The notes: generated by a model from the letters alone, not told the origin. 64,000 bases of DNA from Oscillospiraceae bacterium (GCA_017406005.1 JAFQZI010000091.1:1-64000), one strand, 5' to 3'; counted from the first letter of the stretch, positions 1 through 9,127 are shown. Translations and numbers: made by a program.

Positions 1-1693
1 AAGCAGAATGACGCGTACCTCCGTTGGCTACGGTCGCACAATATTCCGCGAGCTGGAGCGGCGAAAAGATACTGTCGGACTGGCCGATGGCTGCCTGCAG
101 CGTGTCACCGATACGCCACTCGGTGCCGGTATAATCAGAGTGGTTTTCACGGTTGGACATGTTGCCGAGTGTCTCCACGAGTTCAATGCCGGTAGCAGAA
201 CCGAGGCCAAGCTTGTGCGCATACTGCCCCAGCAGGTCAACACCAAGCTCATTGCCGCAAGTGTAGAAGAAGTAGTTGCAGGAATCGCGCAAAGCAGTGG
301 AAACATTTTCCTCCGGATGTGTATAACCCTGCTGCCAGATCCAGCATTCAGGCGCATAGCCTTCGGCTGCATACTTGGTGAAAACGCCTTCACATTTCAC
401 TTTTGTCTCTGTGTTGATAATACCTTCCGTGAGGCTCGCTATCGCCGTGCAGGGTTTGAAGGCCGATCCCGGTGCATAGGCACCCAGCAGCGCCCGGTTG
501 AACAGAGGCGCATTCGGCTCGGCAAGCAGATCACCGTACTTCTCAATAATGGTGGAAACATCATACGTCGGGAAGCTCGCGATGGCAAGCGGTTCCCCCG
601 TTTTCACATTGACAACAACGGCTGCTCCTCCCGTAATTTCATCTTTCAGATCCGGATTATAGTCGCCACGGGCAATTCCTTCCGCACGTTCCGTTGCGCG
701 GTTACGCCGCATATAAGCTATACCGTTGGCGAGAATACGTTCCGTCTGTTCCTGAAGGACGCTGTCAATTGTCAGATATATGTGGTTGCCCGGTTCCGGT
801 TCTTTGAGATAAACCGTTGAAAGGATCGTGCCGGAAACATTTCGGGTTTCTTCCACTTCCCCGTCCTTTCCGTGCAGCTCGGTTTCAAAGGCATATTCTA
901 TACCGTCTTTCCCGACATAAGCGTCGTTTGCATATTCCAGGAGGTTGTATTTTTCGTACTCCTCCTTTGTCATCAGCCCGACATAGCCGAGCAGGTGCGC
1001 GGCATACTGCGTGTTGTAGTGGCGCACATAAGCACGGGAGACTTCGATACCTGTCAGCTTGTTCTCCATGATGGAGGAAATCAGCCCCATGCTCGCATCC
1101 TGGACGAACACATAGTCTGCGGTGTTGATGGCATAACGCACATTGATGGAATAGCGAACCCCCGCAATCAGACGCATCTGTTCCGCCGAATAGCTGTTGT
1201 CGATATCATAGCGGGTGCGCATGTAGGCCATCAGTTCAACCGCAGTCGGATTCTCCGGAAGATTGTCTCCTTTATCCCGAAAGTAGGCCTTCAGCATCGT
1301 ACGCTGGATCTCCGTCATATTCGGGTCGTACTCAAAAGGCGGGGTAAACGTAATGGGGAGATCATCGGTATAGTCATCCCCATAACCGCGGACCATATCT
1401 ACCAGATCAAGAATAACACTGTTCGGATCCTCGCTGGCAAATAATTTGGTAATATCAATTTTTATGTTATAGGCTTCCTTATTGCTGACAAGAATTCGCC
1501 CGTAACGGTCCAGAATATTGCCTCGGGCAGCAGTTACGGTTTTCGTTTCCCTGATCAGCTCTTCACTTCTGTGGTAATAGCGTTCCCCTTCTATAATCTG
1601 CAGTTTATAAAGGAACACCAGATAGACCAGAATAATCACCACAAAGATGATAAGGAGCGCTGCAACTCTGCCGGGTTTTACAAGTTTATACAT
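1..1693 (-). CDS. mrdA: Penicillin-binding protein 2 (rod-shape transpeptidase), C-terminus cut by window edge
   Basis: Class B PBP that cross-links peptidoglycan during side-wall elongation, anchored in the membrane with its catalytic domain outside. The start ATG (1691-1693) gives a short basic N-terminus, one hydrophobic helix at about residues 9-28, then a dimerisation domain with the AARGNILDRYG motif typical of class B PBPs. The transpeptidase domain carries the nucleophile in PGSAFKP (Ser about 410) and an S-C-N triad (SCNYFFYT); the KTG motif would lie outside the window. 564 codons are visible and the gene runs off at base 1. It is the last gene of the U32-maf-mreC-mreD operon, 17 bases after mreD, as expected for the elongasome. 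The weakly placed GAGG upstream (about 15 bases from the ATG) suggests translational coupling to mreD. Confidence 0.93.
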   Translation of the reverse strand, partial: MYKLVKPGRVAALLIIFVVIILVYLVFLYKLQIIEGERYYHRSEELIRETKTVTAARGNILDRYGRILVSNKEAYNIKIDITKLFASEDPNSVILDLVDMVRGYGDDYTDDLPITFTPPFEYDPNMTEIQRTMLKAYFRDKGDNLPENPTAVELMAYMRTRYDIDNSYSAEQMRLIAGVRYSINVRYAINTADYVFVQDASMGLISSIMENKLTGIEVSRAYVRHYNTQYAAHLLGYVGLMTKEEYEKYNLLEYANDAYVGKDGIEYAFETELHGKDGEVEETRNVSGTILSTVYLKEPEPGNHIYLTIDSVLQEQTERILANGIAYMRRNRATERAEGIARGDYNPDLKDEITGGAAVVVNVKTGEPLAIASFPTYDVSTIIEKYGDLLAEPNAPLFNRALLGAYAPGSAFKPCTAIASLTEGIINTETKVKCEGVFTKYAAEGYAPECWIWQQGYTHPEENVSTALRDSCNYFFYTCGNELGVDLLGQYAHKLGLGSATGIELVETLGNMSNRENHSDYTGTEWRIGDTLQAAIGQSDSIFSPLQLAEYCATVANGGTRHSA

Positions 1694-1710
1694 TGATTCT
1701 TATTAACACC

Positions 1711-2205
1711 TCAACTGATCCAGTGAGCCGGCGGAAAATATGCCAAAACAGCAGGCGGGAGAGACCACAACGTCTGCAGCACAACCGTTTGCAGCATAAC
1801 CGGAGACCAGGCATCGCCCACAAATGTCGCAACCATCTGCACAACAGCCGTGCCAAAGGCCGCTACCAGGGAAAGCCCCATGAATGCGAAGAATCGCCTG
1901 TTCACAAAAAACTGGCAAACAAATCCGGAGAAAAAGGCGATTGCCGGGAAAAGCAGTGTGAACAGAAGCGTGTTCTCCACAAAGGCCATATCGGCAAAAA
2001 CACCCATCACGAGCCCAAATGCCGCCCCCCAGGTTGAACCCTGAAACATCCCGACCGCCACACAGACGGACGGCAGCACCATCGGATGTACACCGAAAAG
2101 CCGAACCTGTGTAAAAACCATGTTCTGCAGCACGAGGGAGAGAAACATATAAAGGACATACTGCAAAATACGCCTGATATACAGTTGTTCAAAAAACTCT
2201 CTCAC
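1711..2205 (-). CDS. mreD: Rod shape-determining protein MreD
   Basis: Polytopic membrane protein of the elongasome that works with MreC and PBP2/RodA in side-wall synthesis. About 164 residues, almost entirely hydrophobic, with 5-6 predicted helices; MreD-like features are the early LQN and the FGLVMGVFADMAF segment. I chose the GTG at 2203-2205 because a GGAGG sits 6 bases upstream. An upstream in-frame ATG at 2256 adds 17 arginine-rich residues but lacks a ribosome binding site. It lies between mreC and the PBP2 gene in the canonical order, and mreB is not in the window. Identity rests on hydropathy, length and position. Confidence 0.88.
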   Translation of the reverse strand: MREFFEQLYIRRILQYVLYMFLSLVLQNMVFTQVRLFGVHPMVLPSVCVAVGMFQGSTWGAAFGLVMGVFADMAFVENTLLFTLLFPAIAFFSGFVCQFFVNRRFFAFMGLSLVAAFGTAVVQMVATFVGDAWSPVMLQTVVLQTLWSLPPAVLAYFPPAHWIS

Positions 2206-2256
2206 AAAAATCCTCCGCCGCAGATATCTCCTCTTTCTCCCGGAGAGAAACGGCAT

Positions 2257-3099
2257 TTATTCAACGACCGAAAAATCCTTGATGATAAACACCTGAACAA
2301 GCTGGCTGAAATCACAGCCCGGTTCCACAACACCATATTCGAGCTGCCCGCCCGACTCCGTTTTCACAGCACTGAGCGTACCGATGACAAGCCCTGCAGG
2401 AAACGCACCTCCGGAGCCTGAGGTAAGCACCACGTCACCTACAAATATCTGCGCACCATCTGCCATATACGTCAGCTTTGCCTGGTTGCGCTTCATGAAA
2501 GAATACTCTCCCACCACCATACCGGACGTTCCGGTATCGCCGACGAATGCACCGACCGACATATCAACGTCTACCAGGGTGGAAACTGTTGCCCAGTTTG
2601 TCCCCAGTTCCGTAATCTGCCCAACAACCACGCCATACTCTGTAATCACCGGATCTCCCAGTTCTATGCCGCTGGCCGAACCTTTACTGATGGTAAACGA
2701 GGATGACCAGTTGGAAGAAGACCACAGAACAATCTTGCTGGATTCCATCACATAGTCGTTATGGGCATCGCGCAGCTCCAGCAGCTTCCTGAGGCGTGCA
2801 TTTTCTTCCGAAGCCGCAATTCCGTCGCGGGCAGATTTCTGAGCGTCGGCAAGCTGTGAGCGGAGCGATTCATTTTCAGCGAGAAGAGAGTCGTAGTCGA
2901 AAAGATAACCGTAAATGGTATTGAACCAGTTGACAGTTGAACTCAGCACTTTTTTTACAGGAGATTCCAGGACACCTGTCATATTCTGAAGAAAGCCCAC
3001 TCTGCCGTTTCTTGCGGCAGAACTGAGGCCGATTATAAACGCCACAGAAAAGACGATAATCGCCATCCGTATTCCGTTTTTCCTCAGATATTCTCTCAA
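2257..3099 (-). CDS. mreC: Rod shape-determining protein MreC
   Basis: Single-pass membrane scaffold of the elongasome that activates PBP2. It has a basic N-terminus, one membrane helix (MAIIVFSVAFIIGL), a coiled coil (YDSLLAENESLRSQLADAQ...ENARLRKLLELR) and a beta-rich C-terminal MreC domain with GDPVITEYGVVVGQI and GDVVLTSGSGGAFPAGLVIG, which are strong family signatures. The probable start is a TTG at 3097-3099 overlapping the maf stop (TTGA), with AGGAG 10 bases upstream; this gives about 280 residues. A GTG at 3142-3144 would extend it 15 residues into maf and is less likely. Second shape gene after maf. Confidence 0.93.
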   Translation of the reverse strand: MREYLRKNGIRMAIIVFSVAFIIGLSSAARNGRVGFLQNMTGVLESPVKKVLSSTVNWFNTIYGYLFDYDSLLAENESLRSQLADAQKSARDGIAASEENARLRKLLELRDAHNDYVMESSKIVLWSSSNWSSSFTISKGSASGIELGDPVITEYGVVVGQITELGTNWATVSTLVDVDMSVGAFVGDTGTSGMVVGEYSFMKRNQAKLTYMADGAQIFVGDVVLTSGSGGAFPAGLVIGTLSAVKTESGGQLEYGVVEPGCDFSQLVQVFIIKDFSVVE

Positions 3100-3686
3100 A
3101 GAAGATCCACTCCTGTTTTTTTCAACATCAGGCCCAGCCTGCACAAAGGCAGACCCATGACATTGAAGAAATCGCCCTCAATACCGCTTACAAAGAGAGC
3201 CCCAAACCCCTGGGCACCGTAAGCGCCGGCCTTGTCCATCGGCTCTCCCGTAGCAATATAGTCCATGATTTCCTTCTCTGTCATCTTCCGGAAGGTAACC
3301 GCAGTTTTTTCATGTTCTGCCAGTTCCAGATCCCCGCAAATCACACATACCCCGGTATATACTTCATGGGTACAACCGGAAAGGCTTCTCAGCATAGCAG
3401 CGGCTTCTTCACGGGTATGCGGTTTGCCGAATATTCTTCCCTCATGCCAGACGATGGTGTCTGCCCCGATCACAATGTCTTCCGCACTTCCGGCGGTTCC
3501 GGCACGGCGCAGGGCTGCGACCTCACGTGCTTTGCCCCGGGCAAGCGCTTCCACCGTTTTACCGGGTCCGGCATCTTCCGGGATTGTTTCCTCCCCCTTT
3601 GCCGGAATAATGACCAGTTCCCGGCCGCAAAACCGTTCCATCAGTTCTTTTCGCCTCGGTGAAGCTGAAGCAAGCACGATCGCCAT
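3096..3686 (-). CDS. maf: Maf-family nucleotide pyrophosphatase
   Basis: Maf proteins hydrolyse dTTP/UTP or modified nucleotides to the monophosphate and are linked to septum formation. The N-terminal LASASPRRKELM is the family phosphate-binding motif. Also present are the conserved GADTIVWHEGRIFGKPHTREEAAAMLR segment, the YTGVCVI strand and a KAGAYGAQGFGALFV tail. 196 residues, the usual length. Its ATG overlaps the stop of the U32 gene by one base (TGATG), and its own stop overlaps the mreC start. Clustering of maf with mreCD is common in Bacillota. Confidence 0.95.
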   Translation of the reverse strand: MAIVLASASPRRKELMERFCGRELVIIPAKGEETIPEDAGPGKTVEALARGKAREVAALRRAGTAGSAEDIVIGADTIVWHEGRIFGKPHTREEAAAMLRSLSGCTHEVYTGVCVICGDLELAEHEKTAVTFRKMTEKEIMDYIATGEPMDKAGAYGAQGFGALFVSGIEGDFFNVMGLPLCRLGLMLKKTGVDLL

Positions 3687-5770
3687 CAGTCTACCCCTCT
3701 GTAATACAAACCGCGCGTCAGCACATTCGGTTTATAATCTGAAAGCCCCAGATAACCTCTGGCGACCTCCGCACACTCTCTTCCGTTCTCTGTGGAAAAG
3801 AGCATTCTCAGCCCCCAAAGCCCGGCGGCATAAAGATCTTCTTTCTTATCCGCGAGATAGAGTTTGTGGGCATTGTAAATCACATTCCTGCATCCGTATT
3901 CTTTGACTACCGGGAAAACAGACCCCATTCTGTCTGCAAGCTGACCGGGGACCTGACAGGAGCAGTGCCCGGCGCTTTCCTTAATGACACACTGATCACT
4001 TACCATAAGCGGCAGGCGGCCGTAGATAATGATTTCCGTATCAATGGGCTTGCAAAGATCCTTGATCTGTGCCAGCCGAAGTTCAAAAGATGCCGTTGCC
4101 GAGAGAAGGCCGGCTTCCTTCAGAACTCCGAGAGAGAACGAATTAAACATGTTCAGGCCAAAATCTCCCCGCACATCCATCCCGGCATTACGCGCATAAA
4201 AGATATGGCCAAGGTTTCCGACCAGCGTCTCGCGGATTCCCTTTTCTTTCAGCTCGCGCAACACACTCATCATATCCTGCACCTGATTGTCGCTGATCAC
4301 ACGGGGCAGAACCGCCACCGGAACCGTTCCGTTATCGATAAACGGCTTCAGAAGCTCAAAGTGTTCTCTCATGAGGTGAGCGGGTGCATACAGATAGGCC
4401 GGTTTCAGCTCTGCAAGTTCTTTGGAGAGCTGATCCTCCGTACGAACCTGGAAAATGATTTTCGGATCTGTCACAGGAGGGACACTCTTCGGCAAGGCCG
4501 GAATGTTGCTACCGCGTCTTTCCGGTGCTTTTCCGCGCTTTTCCGAAAGTGTGCTGATCAATTTGCGGCGCATCTCATTGATTTCCGCTGCAGAGATATA
4601 AAGCCCCGGATCCGTCTGTGCCTTATTTTCCACGACCTGGAACGGGGTACCACCGGTTTTGTACATCTGCTCAACGATATAGGCATCCGTAAGCCCCTGC
4701 CGTTTTGCTTTTTCCGGGACGGGGCCTTCTGCTACAGCCTTGTTGCCATCGTCATCGAATGCAATTGCCCGGATGGGCTCGTCCTTTCGACAGACAGTGT
4801 AAAAATGCACGGGAACGCGCCTCATCTCTCCGTCCCCATAGGCCCGGCGCGTAGCCGCAAAGAGCTTTTCCGAATCCTCGGCAGGTTCTCCGCGAACGCC
4901 GAACATGTTCCGTTTGTCACCGTCAAAGTATCCCTGTGTGAATCCGTTGCGGGAGAATGCATTTTCAAGCATCTCCATCTCTTCCTTTGTGGGCTGGCGA
5001 TGCTCTTTCAAGGCACGGTGATAAATATCCGTAACTATAGCAGTGTATTCCGGGCGTTTCATCCGCCCTTCGATTTTAATGCAGGTAACGCCTGCGTCTT
5101 CGATCTCATCCAGACGGCTGATCAGGCAGTTATCCTTCAGGGAAAGAGGGTAGTCATCCATCCGCCCGCCAAGACTGTACTGCATCCGACAGGGCTGGGC
5201 ACACATACCGCGATTTCCGCTTCTTCTGCCGATGAGGGCAGACATGTAGCACTGCCCGGAGTGGCAGAAGCAAAGAGCCCCATGCACAAAGATTTCCGTT
5301 TCGACAGACGCATTTTTTGTAATAAAACGAATCTGCTCCAGGCTTAATTCCCTTGCAAGCACTACACGCGTCAGGCCCATCTGCGCCGCGGCTTCCGCAC
5401 CAGCCAGATTGTGAATGCTCATCTGTGTGCTGGCATGCAGCGGCAAATCCGGGAGGGCATTTCGGAGCACCCGAATCAAGCCAACATCCTGAATAATGAT
5501 ACCGTCGGCCCCGTATTTTGCTGCCATGCGGGCACAACGAACCGCACCCTCAATCTCTCTGTCATTCACGAGCGTGTTGAGCGTGGCATATACCTTGCAG
5601 CCGCGTACTCTGCAATAGCGTGCTGCCTTTTCGAATTCTTCTGCTGTAAAATTTTTTGCTCCGCGCCTTGCGTTATAATCACCGAACCCGAGGTATACCG
5701 CGTCCGCGCCGTTTTGTACGGCGGCGATCACAGCCTCCGGAGATCCTGCCGGTGAAAGGAGTTCAAGCAT
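3686..5770 (-). CDS. Peptidase U32 / RNA-hydroxylation family protein, long form
   Basis: U32 proteins were named as collagenases, but characterised members (RlhA on 23S rRNA, TrhP on tRNA) hydroxylate RNA using prephenate-related chemistry and Fe-S cysteines. From the chosen ATG (5768-5770, AAGGAG 7 bases upstream) the 694-residue protein starts MLELLSPAGS, carries the U32 signature ETEIFVHGALC at about residues 157-167, and has clustered cysteines (about 167, 169, 174, 190, 194). The middle and C-terminal part resembles the DUF3656-type extension found in RlhA-like members, so an rRNA-modifying role is more likely than proteolysis; that is inference. First gene of the maf-mreCD-PBP2 operon. 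An upstream GTG adding 11 residues lacks a good ribosome binding site. Confidence 0.9.
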   Translation of the reverse strand: MLELLSPAGSPEAVIAAVQNGADAVYLGFGDYNARRGAKNFTAEEFEKAARYCRVRGCKVYATLNTLVNDREIEGAVRCARMAAKYGADGIIIQDVGLIRVLRNALPDLPLHASTQMSIHNLAGAEAAAQMGLTRVVLARELSLEQIRFITKNASVETEIFVHGALCFCHSGQCYMSALIGRRSGNRGMCAQPCRMQYSLGGRMDDYPLSLKDNCLISRLDEIEDAGVTCIKIEGRMKRPEYTAIVTDIYHRALKEHRQPTKEEMEMLENAFSRNGFTQGYFDGDKRNMFGVRGEPAEDSEKLFAATRRAYGDGEMRRVPVHFYTVCRKDEPIRAIAFDDDGNKAVAEGPVPEKAKRQGLTDAYIVEQMYKTGGTPFQVVENKAQTDPGLYISAAEINEMRRKLISTLSEKRGKAPERRGSNIPALPKSVPPVTDPKIIFQVRTEDQLSKELAELKPAYLYAPAHLMREHFELLKPFIDNGTVPVAVLPRVISDNQVQDMMSVLRELKEKGIRETLVGNLGHIFYARNAGMDVRGDFGLNMFNSFSLGVLKEAGLLSATASFELRLAQIKDLCKPIDTEIIIYGRLPLMVSDQCVIKESAGHCSCQVPGQLADRMGSVFPVVKEYGCRNVIYNAHKLYLADKKEDLYAAGLWGLRMLFSTENGRECAEVARGYLGLSDYKPNVLTRGLYYRGVD

Positions 5771-5824
5771 GTTTCTTCTCCTTAGGAAACTGGGAATAAG
5801 CACAGCAAATTGCTTAGACAGGGT

Positions 5825-5854
5825 ATTATATCACAAGCAAGGAACTTGCGACAA
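5825..5854 (-). promoter_or_regulatory. Promoter of the U32-maf-mreCD-PBP2 operon
   Basis: Reading on the minus strand there is a TTGTCG -35 (5849-5854), an 18-base spacer and a perfect TATAAT -10 (5825-5830), about 55 bases before the U32 start codon. Confidence 0.65.
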
Positions 5855-5965
5855 GCGAAATTTAATGATATAATGATTTTCCCCTTATATTTCATAAATT
5901 GTTAACACGATTTTCCCCGATCCGTTTATACTACCTGTTTAAGGATTACTGCAAGGAGGCATCCT

Positions 5966-6970
5966 ATGCCGTATAACGCCAGGCTTTTAGCGCGTGCACG
6001 TGCACGCCTTTCCGACATTCGTGAAGAAAACGCCGCCGAACGGCAGAAGCGACTTCACAATGTCTATTCTAAAGTGCCGGAAATCGAAGCCATTGACAAT
6101 AAACTTCGTTCGCAGATGATAGAGCTCGCACGGCTCGCAGTTGCGCGCAGGGAAGACAGCGATGAAAAAATAACCGCCCTTCGGGAGAGCAACCTCTCTC
6201 TCCAGATGCGCCGTGCTGAACTGCTTACAGAGAACGGGTTCCCGCTCACCTGGACAGATGAAATCTATTCCTGCCCGCGCTGCCGTGACACCGGCAAAAT
6301 TTCGTCCGGTATATGCTCCTGTTTGAACGTTCTCTACAATAAAGAACTCTCAAAATCCCTCAGTTCCCTGCTGCGCAACGGGGATGAATGCTTTGATGCG
6401 TTTGACCTCTCGCTGTATTCCGACAAGTACAGCGATTACTTCCAGTGCGTCCCAAGGGATTACATGCACAAGGTTTTCACTTTCTGCCGGGACTATGCTG
6501 AGAATTTTACACCTTCCTGCTCTGAGAACCTTCTTTTCCAGGGTGACCCCGGGCTTGGCAAATCCTATCTGTCTGCATGCATCGGCCGGGAAGTTGCCGA
6601 AAAGGGACTCACGGTTTTTTATGACACAGCTGTTTCCGTCTTTTCATCGTTTGAGAAGCAGCAGTTTTCCCGTAACACCGATGAAGCAGAGGCATCTGCC
6701 GAGCTTGTGCAGAATATGCTCAGCTGTGATCTGATGATTCTCGATGATCTCGGGACGGAGATGACCACCCCGATGGTGATGAGTGCATTTTATACGCTCA
6801 TCAATACACGCCTGAACAACAGGAAAGCGACACTAATCAATACCACACTCTATCCGGACGAGCTCCGTGCGCGATACAGCTCGTCCATCTGTTCCCGGCT
6901 TGACGGATTTTATAAAACCATCCATTTTGCCGGCAGCGATATCCGCACCATTCTGAAATCCCGCAGATAA
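5966..6970 (+). CDS. DnaC/DnaI-like ATPase, probable replicative helicase loader
   Basis: AAA+ ATPase of the DnaC/IstB class. 334 residues. An alpha-helical N-terminal region (1-95) is followed by a zinc-ribbon-like cysteine group (CPRC at 103-106, CSC at 117-119), as in the N-terminal part of DnaI-type loaders. Walker A is GDPGLGKS (193-200), Walker B LMILDDLG (about 256-263), then a sensor-1-like TLINTT and an arginine-containing CSRLDGF stretch. Strong ribosome binding site AAGGAGG. It stands alone rather than beside a transposase, which favours a chromosomal loader over an IstB helper; prophage-type DnaC proteins look similar. Confidence 0.82.
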   Translation: MPYNARLLARARARLSDIREENAAERQKRLHNVYSKVPEIEAIDNKLRSQMIELARLAVARREDSDEKITALRESNLSLQMRRAELLTENGFPLTWTDEIYSCPRCRDTGKISSGICSCLNVLYNKELSKSLSSLLRNGDECFDAFDLSLYSDKYSDYFQCVPRDYMHKVFTFCRDYAENFTPSCSENLLFQGDPGLGKSYLSACIGREVAEKGLTVFYDTAVSVFSSFEKQQFSRNTDEAEASAELVQNMLSCDLMILDDLGTEMTTPMVMSAFYTLINTRLNNRKATLINTTLYPDELRARYSSSICSRLDGFYKTIHFAGSDIRTILKSRR

Positions 6971-6987
6971 AAAAGGAGCACCCCTTT

Positions 6988-7869
6988 ATGGCCAATTCAT
7001 ACAGACATCGTTCCGGAGACCGCAAAGAAGGCCGCCTTCTCCGTTCCCTCCCGGCGCTCAGCAAGTTTATTCCCTATCTTCTGCGTGACAGAGATGGTTC
7101 CAGTATCCTTTACGAAGAAGATTTTGATGTATCCGCAGCTGACAAATGCCTTCGGCAGGAGCGGGTAAACGGATATAAAAACATCGGTTTTCTGCACTTT
7201 TTCATTGCCGCCTATATCCGCTGCCTCTCGATGCTTCCGGGGCTGAACCGCTTTGTTGTCGGCAGAAGAATATTCGCCCGCAATGAGATTGATATTGTGC
7301 TCACCGTGAAACGAAGCGAAACACTGGAATCTTCCGACACACGGGTCAAAGTCCGTTTTGACGCAAACGATACGATTTTTGACGTCTATCGCCGAATCAA
7401 TGATAAAATCGATGAGATCCGTACACAGGAGGTCTCCGGCTCATTCGAGGACCTTATGGAGAGTTTCAGCCGTTCCCCCCGCCTTCTGATCCGCTTCGGC
7501 GTACTGATAATCCGCATGATGGACTATTTCGGATGGCTCCCGCAGAACTGGCTGGACCGCAGCCCTCTTCATGCATCCCTGCTTGTTTCCGACGCTTCCA
7601 TGCTGAAAACTGCCCCGGCTTATATCCAGACAGGGAAAATCGGCACATTGCCTGTCACACTGTCTATCGGGCCGCGGCATCATGTCTATGAAATGGATAA
7701 ATCCGGGCTCGTTACAGACACAAAACATATTGTATGCAAAGCGGTAATCGACAGCCGCCTTGCCGATGCGCGGTACTATTCCCAGTTTCTCAACGCCATG
7801 CGCTATATTTTTCAGCATCCGGAAATACTTGAGCGCTCACCTTCCCGCGTGGTGGAAGATGTCGGCTGA
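6988..7869 (+). CDS. 2-oxoacid dehydrogenase E2 / chloramphenicol-acetyltransferase-fold protein, catalytically altered
   Basis: 293 residues without a lipoyl domain. The C-terminal half follows the E2 acyltransferase core. A GRRIFARNEIDIVLTVKR strand region sits near residue 90, and VCKAVIDSRLADARYYSQFLNAMR near the end aligns with the catalytic DHRxxDG motif of E2 enzymes. The essential His of that motif is Ser here (D-S-R-L-A-D-A) while the following Asp is kept, so normal CoA acyl transfer is doubtful. It follows the DnaC-like gene by 17 bases with its own AAGGAG and is probably co-transcribed. Function unknown; it may be a non-catalytic relative or use different chemistry. Confidence 0.7.
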   Translation: MANSYRHRSGDRKEGRLLRSLPALSKFIPYLLRDRDGSSILYEEDFDVSAADKCLRQERVNGYKNIGFLHFFIAAYIRCLSMLPGLNRFVVGRRIFARNEIDIVLTVKRSETLESSDTRVKVRFDANDTIFDVYRRINDKIDEIRTQEVSGSFEDLMESFSRSPRLLIRFGVLIIRMMDYFGWLPQNWLDRSPLHASLLVSDASMLKTAPAYIQTGKIGTLPVTLSIGPRHHVYEMDKSGLVTDTKHIVCKAVIDSRLADARYYSQFLNAMRYIFQHPEILERSPSRVVEDVG

Positions 7870-7888
7870 TCTTTCTCCCCTGACCGGT

Positions 7889-8605
7889 TTATTCTCTGTG
7901 GTAAATCGTTTTGATTTCTTCCGTGTCTGTTCCGTCCGGGTTTTTCAGGATCAGCACTTTCTCCAACCGCATACCGGGTTTCCCGCCGCGCCGCCCTTCT
8001 ACAAGGACAAGGCTGGGAACGGATGAGACAGTGTGGCAGACAATGCGCATTCTTTTGGGTTCAATACCATGTTTCCTCATGGCTTCAAAAAGCTCCGGTA
8101 GCCTGTCTGGCCGATAGACAACGGCAAATTTCCCATCCCAACGGCATAAAAAGGAAGCAGCTGCGCAGAGATCATCCAGCGTACAGGCTACTTCGCCCCT
8201 GGCCTTTGCCCGATCGGAATCCGGGGAAACCTCCCCTGTCGTTACCGCGTAATAGGGAGGATTCGAAACGACCACATCAAAGCTGCCGGACTTCAGCATC
8301 TCTCTGACATTGCAAATATCCCCAAGGAGGATTGTGCTTCGTTCGGAAAGATTGTTATGCTTCATATTCTCTTCGGCAAGCGCTGCCGCATCTGCATTGA
8401 TCTCAAGCCCCGTCACATGGAGCGCGTTATTTCTCGAAAGCATCAGCAGAGAAATCACACCGGAAGCACAGCCGAGATCTGCCGCCCGCTTTGCGCCGGA
8501 GAGATTCACGAAGTTGCCGAGGAGAACAGAATCCGTCCCAAAGCGGAAGTGCTCAGACTGGGCAAACTCCGGCCCGCCCTGCCACAGATAATCAAACTGC
8601 GCCAC
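7889..8605 (-). CDS. TrmN6-like SAM-dependent methyltransferase
   Basis: Class I methyltransferase resembling YfiC/TrmN6, which makes N6-methyladenosine at position 37 of tRNA-Val. An N-terminal SEHFRFGTDSVLLGNF motif is typical of the family. The SAM-binding loop is DLGCASG (43-49), the acidic strand end is LEIN, and the NPPY motif (115-118) marks N6-adenine methylation. 238 residues from the GTG at 8603-8605, chosen because AAGGAGG lies just upstream; an in-frame start at 8644 has no such site. It converges on the E2-like gene. The substrate is inferred from family. Confidence 0.85.
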   Translation of the reverse strand: MAQFDYLWQGGPEFAQSEHFRFGTDSVLLGNFVNLSGAKRAADLGCASGVISLLMLSRNNALHVTGLEINADAAALAEENMKHNNLSERSTILLGDICNVREMLKSGSFDVVVSNPPYYAVTTGEVSPDSDRAKARGEVACTLDDLCAAASFLCRWDGKFAVVYRPDRLPELFEAMRKHGIEPKRMRIVCHTVSSVPSLVLVEGRRGGKPGMRLEKVLILKNPDGTDTEEIKTIYHRE

Positions 8606-8675
8606 AAATCCCCCCTCCTTACTCCCAATAACTTTACAAAGCAAAAAATCCGATAATAAAAACGCTATTCAGCTA

Positions 8676-8710
8676 TAAAAAAGACAGAGGGCAAAACCTT
8701 ACCCTCTGTC
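8676..8710 (-). terminator. Rho-independent terminator after the ferredoxin gene
   Basis: Perfect stem GACAGAGGG/CCCTCTGTC (8683-8710) followed on the minus strand by a run of six T, 17 bases past the ferredoxin stop. Confidence 0.85.
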
Positions 8711-8727
8711 TGGCATTTTAAGGAATC

Positions 8728-8895
8728 TTATTCCTCAGAAATTGCGTCTGCCGGGCAGTTTGCCTGGCATGAACCGCACTGCAGGCACTTGTCCTGGTCG
8801 ATTTCGTAATGAACATCGCCCATGTCAATTGCTTCAGCAGGGCAATTTGCTGCGCAGGTCCCGCAGGACAGGCAATCATCACCAATAACGAACAT
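8728..8895 (-). CDS. 2[4Fe-4S] ferredoxin
   Basis: A 55-residue bacterial-type ferredoxin, the low-potential electron carrier of clostridial fermentation. Two cluster motifs are intact: CLSCGTCAANCP (cysteines 8, 11, 14, 18) and CLQCGSCQANCP (cysteines 37, 40, 43, 47), each followed by the usual Ala/Glu-Ala-Ile. The ATG at 8893-8895 has GGAGG 8 bases upstream. It is monocistronic, with its own promoter and a strong terminator, which suggests high independent expression. Confidence 0.96.
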   Translation of the reverse strand: MFVIGDDCLSCGTCAANCPAEAIDMGDVHYEIDQDKCLQCGSCQANCPADAISEE

Positions 8896-8936
8896 TCAGA
8901 ATACCTCCATCTCTTATTCCCGTCAGGGTTGAATTT

Positions 8937-8964
8937 ATAATAGCACATTCCGCTTAAAAATCAA
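8937..8964 (-). promoter_or_regulatory. Promoter of the ferredoxin gene
   Basis: Minus-strand TTGATT (8959-8964), 16-base spacer and TATTAT (8937-8942), about 40 bases before the start codon. The flanking 8965-9000 is AT-rich with no other signal seen. Confidence 0.5.
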
Positions 8965-9098
8965 TTCCTAATTTTTTAAAAAACAGAAAATTTTTCAGAG
9001 TAATCGTTAGGATCAGCTAATTTATTTGGTTGTTTTTAGGAACTTTTTGATCGTCATTTTTTTGCTGTTCTTTATGTGGCCATAACCAACTGTTTCCC

Positions 9099-9127
9099 TT
9101 GCTTTCCTGAATCATTTCTGGTAGGAT
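9099..9127 (+). promoter_or_regulatory. Promoter of the acyltransferase-PAP2 pair
   Basis: TTGCTT (9099-9104), 17-base spacer and TAGGAT (9122-9127, followed by AAT), 33 bases before the start codon. Confidence 0.45.

Noticed and set aside
3866-5347. Long open frame on the plus strand (493 codons) inside the U32 gene
   Set aside because: It is antisense to a well-supported U32 protein and has low-complexity, family-free translation; the GC bias at third positions of the real gene explains it.
5966-6970. IstB helper of an IS21-type element
   Set aside because: No istA transposase or terminal repeats nearby, and the N-terminal cysteine cluster fits DnaI-type loaders.
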